A stretch of DNA of 7,905 nt from positions 1 through 7,905 of the forward strand of contig DAOTUC010000382.1 of NCBI GenBank assembly GCA_034437315.1. Reading direction: 5' to 3'. Below, piece after piece: positions 5,232 through 7,905 of the stretch. The stretch comes from DSAR01 sp034437315. Lineage in GTDB: Bacteria; Chloroflexota; Anaerolineae; B4-G1. Numbering within the stretch: position 1 is the stretch's first letter; every line of letters begins with the position of its first letter. The notes beneath the pieces are model-generated. The model ran no database searches. It saw only the letters and a program-made list of their open reading frames with translations, and had not been told where the DNA came from. Position numbers and translations under genes: made by a program.

Positions 5232-7623
5232 GCCCCTCAATGGAAAACGATAGTTGCTCAACCTCGACCGATTGCCCGGGGTCGGTTGTGAGCCGCACGC
5301 GGATGCCGCCCTCCGGTAAGACCAAGGATTCCCCGGTGGGAATCACGTGCGCGCCCCAACCGAAGTTCAACCCGCGCCAGGTTTCAGTTTTGTGATTCCA
5401 CAGCGCAATCCCTGGCGGGCCAGATAGCGTCCCGTAACTGGCGCCCTGCCATTCCAATTGCAGCTTGTCGACCCGGCTAAGCTCCACACCCTCCCAGATG
5501 GAGCACCACAATTCTACCTTGGAGTCTGGGTCGAGATGCCCGACGCCGCCCCACCACGCACTCCACGAGCTGGTTGACTGATCTTGCAATCTGCATGAGA
5601 TGAGGCCCGACGGTACATTGACCTTGACGCCCATGCTGCCTCGAGCCACCGGCAGGGCGTACACGTAAAAGGTCGTTCCAACTGACGAGAATGGACAATC
5701 CACCACGTCGATCGCCAGGGGCGCGTCCTCGACCCAGCCCACCAGGTGAATGCCGTCTCTCAACGGCGCCGCGATGCTGCCATCGTAGGCCACGAAACTG
5801 TGGAGGAATTGGTATCGCCGGTACAGTTTCTGGTCGTCCCAATAAGAAGCCGAACCAAGAATACGCTCCGGGAAGTGGGTATAACCAACGCTGGACGAAG
5901 CGCTGGTGTAGGAAATGTATACGTTCACCTCCTCCCCCGCCTCCAAATCGCCCAGACGCTGCTCGTAATACCCGGAAAGAATCACCGCATTCTCCAACGG
6001 CGTGTCGCCGATGCGGATCGTCCCATTGACCCACATATCTCCCGCAAACGTCGTATCCACTCTCAAATCGGATTCGATGGGCGACGTCTCCACGTATCCT
6101 TCGGCGAAGAAGGGACGAATGCCGCCCACGTCCACCCGCAGATCGGTCAGCCGCGCGCGACCCGCCTCCTCCACCACGTGTAATGCTTGCCTATCCGGCC
6201 CGCCGTAATAGCTGGCGCTGATTTCCCGCGCCCCTACATCAGCGACGGCGACGTCATAGGTGGTACGCCGGGGGGAGAAAACGCCGACCACCTGGCGCAC
6301 GCGGGCCGCGCTGCTCTCTTCGGGAATGTAAGCCACCGCCAGGCGGTGGATGATGGCCTTGCCGCCGCGAACCTGAAAACCGGTCACGTAAGCGCAACCG
6401 GAGAATCCCAAGATCAAGACCGGAATCGTCAGCCAGGCCAATTCTCGGCGATCCATCTTGCGCAAGACGAGGTAGTTGACCGGTCCCACCAACGCTGTGT
6501 AGACCAGCATAAAGGCCAATAGTTGCAAGGTCGAGGGCAGTTGCAGGCCTGGAATCGCGTTAATCGCATTCCGCACGCTATAATCATTCTGAATGGTGAA
6601 GTGGTTCATGCGCGCGCTCCACGTCCCAACGATCGCGTCCCACAGCAGGAGATTGTCGTCCCATTCGGAGAACGGTTTAAGGCCAGCGTCGAAGGCCAAC
6701 CAGGTCACTTTCCCCGCTCCGTGGGCGCGGGATGCGATCAACGATAGATCGTCCTGCCCCACCAGGACGTCGCCGTCCCGCAAGCGCGCTTCCACCACGG
6801 CGTAGGGGCCGTCATTGGAGGACGCGCCGACCCACTCGCCCAGCGCCCACAAGCGCTCGACCGAGCGCGTACCGCCGATGGTCACCGGCAACAGGTCGGC
6901 GACGCCGGATGCGGCGCGGGCGGCTCCCGCCCCGCCGCCGACGATCAGATGACCGCCATGCATGACCCAAATCTCCAGCGCCCGTCGTTGCTCGCGGGTC
7001 AGCGCGCCCGTGTCGACGTCGTTCAACACCAAAGCGGTCAAGTTCTCCCAACCCAGCGGATTTTCCGGCAAGGTCTCCAGATCCACCGACGCCACGCTGA
7101 CCGAGGTCATATCGCTCAAGAAGTTCAAAGCGGAGGGACGGCTGCTGATCACGCCGTACAACTGTTCCTTTGCATCTAACCAAACGACATCGGCCGGCTG
7201 AAACGCGAGCAGTCGATTATTCCCTCTACCGTCCAATAGCTCCACCCTCAGACTGGTGCGATAGGCGGAGGATGAAGCGGGAAAGTAAAGCGTATATGCC
7301 TTGCGAGAACGAGAGGGGGACAGAACCGGTTTGACGTAAGTATTTGAATCGCCCCCCGTCCCATCCCTCGTCACCCGTAGGAGCCCTTCGACGTCAGCTG
7401 CATCGTTCGAAAGGACCACCGAGACCGGGCACCAATACACATCGCCGGCTCGGCAGTATCCATCGAAGCCCGCAGAGACTTCCATCGTCGGGCCGGCGCC
7501 CTGGGCCAGCACAGGCCCACTCCGCCAGTTGATTCGCGCGCCAGCGGCGAGGGAGAAGAGGAAGAGAATGAAGATGGGGATGAGGATGAGCGACGTGAAC
7601 AAGGTCCATCTCGTGCGTTTCAC
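5224..7623 (-). CDS. Membrane-anchored extracytoplasmic protein with GATase-like segment, ABC exporter accessory
   Basis: This 799-aa protein starts with an N-terminal membrane helix (residues 6-27). A beta-rich extracytoplasmic region (about 45-145) follows, with the motif GFDGYCRAGD. A segment around 155-310 (VLNDVDTGALTREQRRALEIW, HGGHLIVGGG) looks like a class I glutamine-amidotransferase fold without an obvious catalytic triad. Two further helices lie at about 366-386 and 395-416, joined by GPVNYLVLRKMDRRELAW, and a long beta-rich C-terminal part follows. The combination recalls large accessory proteins next to ABC-2 exporters, loosely like GldG-type subunits. I do not know an exact named family. 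The GTG start at 7623 is chosen because AGGAGG lies at 7634-7639 and a hydrophobic anchor follows at once; the frame stays open for 59 more codons upstream, but that stretch runs through the 86-bp repeat. It is the first gene of the cluster. Confidence 0.88.
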   Translation of the reverse strand: MKRTRWTLFTSLILIPIFILFLFSLAAGARINWRSGPVLAQGAGPTMEVSAGFDGYCRAGDVYWCPVSVVLSNDAADVEGLLRVTRDGTGGDSNTYVKPVLSPSRSRKAYTLYFPASSSAYRTSLRVELLDGRGNNRLLAFQPADVVWLDAKEQLYGVISSRPSALNFLSDMTSVSVASVDLETLPENPLGWENLTALVLNDVDTGALTREQRRALEIWVMHGGHLIVGGGAGAARAASGVADLLPVTIGGTRSVERLWALGEWVGASSNDGPYAVVEARLRDGDVLVGQDDLSLIASRAHGAGKVTWLAFDAGLKPFSEWDDNLLLWDAIVGTWSARMNHFTIQNDYSVRNAINAIPGLQLPSTLQLLAFMLVYTALVGPVNYLVLRKMDRRELAWLTIPVLILGFSGCAYVTGFQVRGGKAIIHRLAVAYIPEESSAARVRQVVGVFSPRRTTYDVAVADVGAREISASYYGGPDRQALHVVEEAGRARLTDLRVDVGGIRPFFAEGYVETSPIESDLRVDTTFAGDMWVNGTIRIGDTPLENAVILSGYYEQRLGDLEAGEEVNVYISYTSASSSVGYTHFPERILGSASYWDDQKLYRRYQFLHSFVAYDGSIAAPLRDGIHLVGWVEDAPLAIDVVDCPFSSVGTTFYVYALPVARGSMGVKVNVPSGLISCRLQDQSTSSWSAWWGGVGHLDPDSKVELWCSIWEGVELSRVDKLQLEWQGASYGTLSGPPGIALWNHKTETWRGLNFGWGAHVIPTGESLVLPEGGIRVRLTTDPGQSVEVEQLSFSIEGRR

Positions 7624-7633
7624 AAGGATGATG

Positions 7634-7639
7634 CCTCCT
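7634..7639 (-). promoter_or_regulatory. Shine-Dalgarno AGGAGG for the 799-aa gene
   Basis: AGGAGG lies 10 nt upstream of the GTG at 7623. It decides between this start and an ATG at 7800, which would add 59 residues translated from repeat DNA. Confidence 0.75.
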
Positions 7640-7650
7640 ATTGTAATAGG

Positions 7651-7736
7651 GAGAGTCTTAAATAATTGCTCTAGCCACCGTCCTGGGGGCGTTAATCGGC
7701 CCGAGGACGGGCCTCTGAGCGAATTTTTTAATAGTC
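7651..7736. repeat. 86-bp palindromic repeat, copy B
   Basis: This is the second copy of the repeat at 4135-4220, in the same orientation, lying 28 bp upstream of the GTG start of the first gene. The core pair CCGTCC (7678-7683) with GGACGG (7705-7710) and the GCTC/GAGC pair are both kept. Position 7660/7728 is A-T here where copy A has G-C, a compensatory change. The leader position makes a 5'-UTR role possible, but no known riboswitch is recognised. Confidence 0.88.
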
Positions 7737-7805
7737 TCTGACATGATAGGCCTCGGAAGTCTGGATCGTTAAAGTCTAATGGTTCTCTGGGATTTCGCAT
7801 GGCGA
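7737..7805. other. Upstream region of the cluster; no convincing promoter
   Basis: This stretch between copy B and the right terminal repeat should hold the promoter if the cluster starts here. A TATCAT hexamer on the minus strand (7743-7748) resembles a -10 box, but no matching -35 lies about 17 nt further up, so it is not called. Bases 7790-7803 form the inverted-repeat arm matching 104-117. Confidence 0.4.
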
Positions 7806-7905
7806 GACCCTAAAGGTTTTGCTCAAGGCCGCGCAAACAACGTTTTTGCCTTAAACAATGACCTTTTTCCATCAAAACCAGCGCAAAAACCTTTAGGGTC
7901 TATGA
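7806..7905. repeat. Right copy of 100-bp repeat with terminal inverted repeats
   Basis: This copy is identical at all 100 positions to bases 1-100. The palindromic core GACCCTAAAGG...CCTTTAGGGTC covers 7806-7900, and an extra A at 7805 and T at 7901 extend the inverted match by one pair. The window ends inside the flank, at the same base where the left copy is followed by unique sequence. Confidence 0.9.

Noticed and set aside
4486..5253. Plus-strand open frame opposite the ABC ATPase
   Set aside because: It lies opposite a complete ATPase with all motifs, and its translation shows no domain and runs into the period-6 repeat.
7743..7771. Sigma-70-like promoter with TATCAT as -10
   Set aside because: The hexamer at the expected -35 distance (TAACGA) matches the consensus poorly, so the match is within chance.
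1..7905. CRISPR array or defence system
   Set aside because: The repeats occur as two copies thousands of bases apart with no regular spacers, and no Cas, nuclease, toxin or similar gene is present.

Overview
The window is high-GC DNA carrying one compact co-directional gene cluster, all on the minus strand and read from about 7623 down to 138. Gene content suggests a bacterium of the Chloroflexota, probably an Anaerolineae-like lineage. The clues are a CcmA-type ABC ATPase, two related ABC-2 permeases, an extracytoplasmic membrane protein with a glutamine-amidotransferase-like segment, and a three-helix membrane protein with a long Ala/Glu/Gln-rich tail. That assignment is inference from gene-family memory. 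No rRNA, tRNA, integrase, transposase, replication gene or CRISPR array is visible.

Layout in transcription order. A 799-aa membrane-anchored protein (5224-7623) is followed by an ABC ATPase (4225-5169), ABC-2 permease 1 (3164-4126) and ABC-2 permease 2 (2175-3125). Next comes a membrane/coiled-coil protein (982-2178) that overlaps permease 2 by ATGA. Its reading frame is cut by one in-frame TGA at 982-984 and then continues open to 592. A Nudix hydrolase (138-575) ends the cluster. The most economical model is one operon for a heteromeric ABC-2 exporter or envelope-remodelling complex. The ATPase energises two paralogous permeases, and the two flanking membrane proteins act as accessory subunits, loosely like gliding-type GldA/F/G systems. 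Substrate and process cannot be read from the sequence.

Four kinds of non-coding structure stand out. (1) The first and last 100 bases are identical, and each contains a 95-bp element with terminal inverted repeats (GACCCTAAAGGTTTT...). The window is therefore either repeat-bounded or a circular or assembly-overlap sequence. A further 14-bp inverted pair lies just outside the two copies. (2) An 86-bp palindromic repeat occurs twice (4135-4220 and 7651-7736, 8 differences), each copy immediately upstream of a start codon of this cluster. It folds in one register and shows one fully compensatory base-pair change. (3) A period-6 ATGAGA/ATGAGG-type repeat occurs at the start of permease 1, across the stop of the 799-aa gene, and in degenerate form inside the first membrane helix of that gene. 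(4) The in-frame TGA splits an otherwise intact gene.

The genes form a recognisable if poorly characterised transporter locus. The most novel-looking items are the paired hairpin repeats and the interrupted coiled-coil gene. I see no evidence for a defence system, a mobile gene cassette or a biosynthetic cluster.
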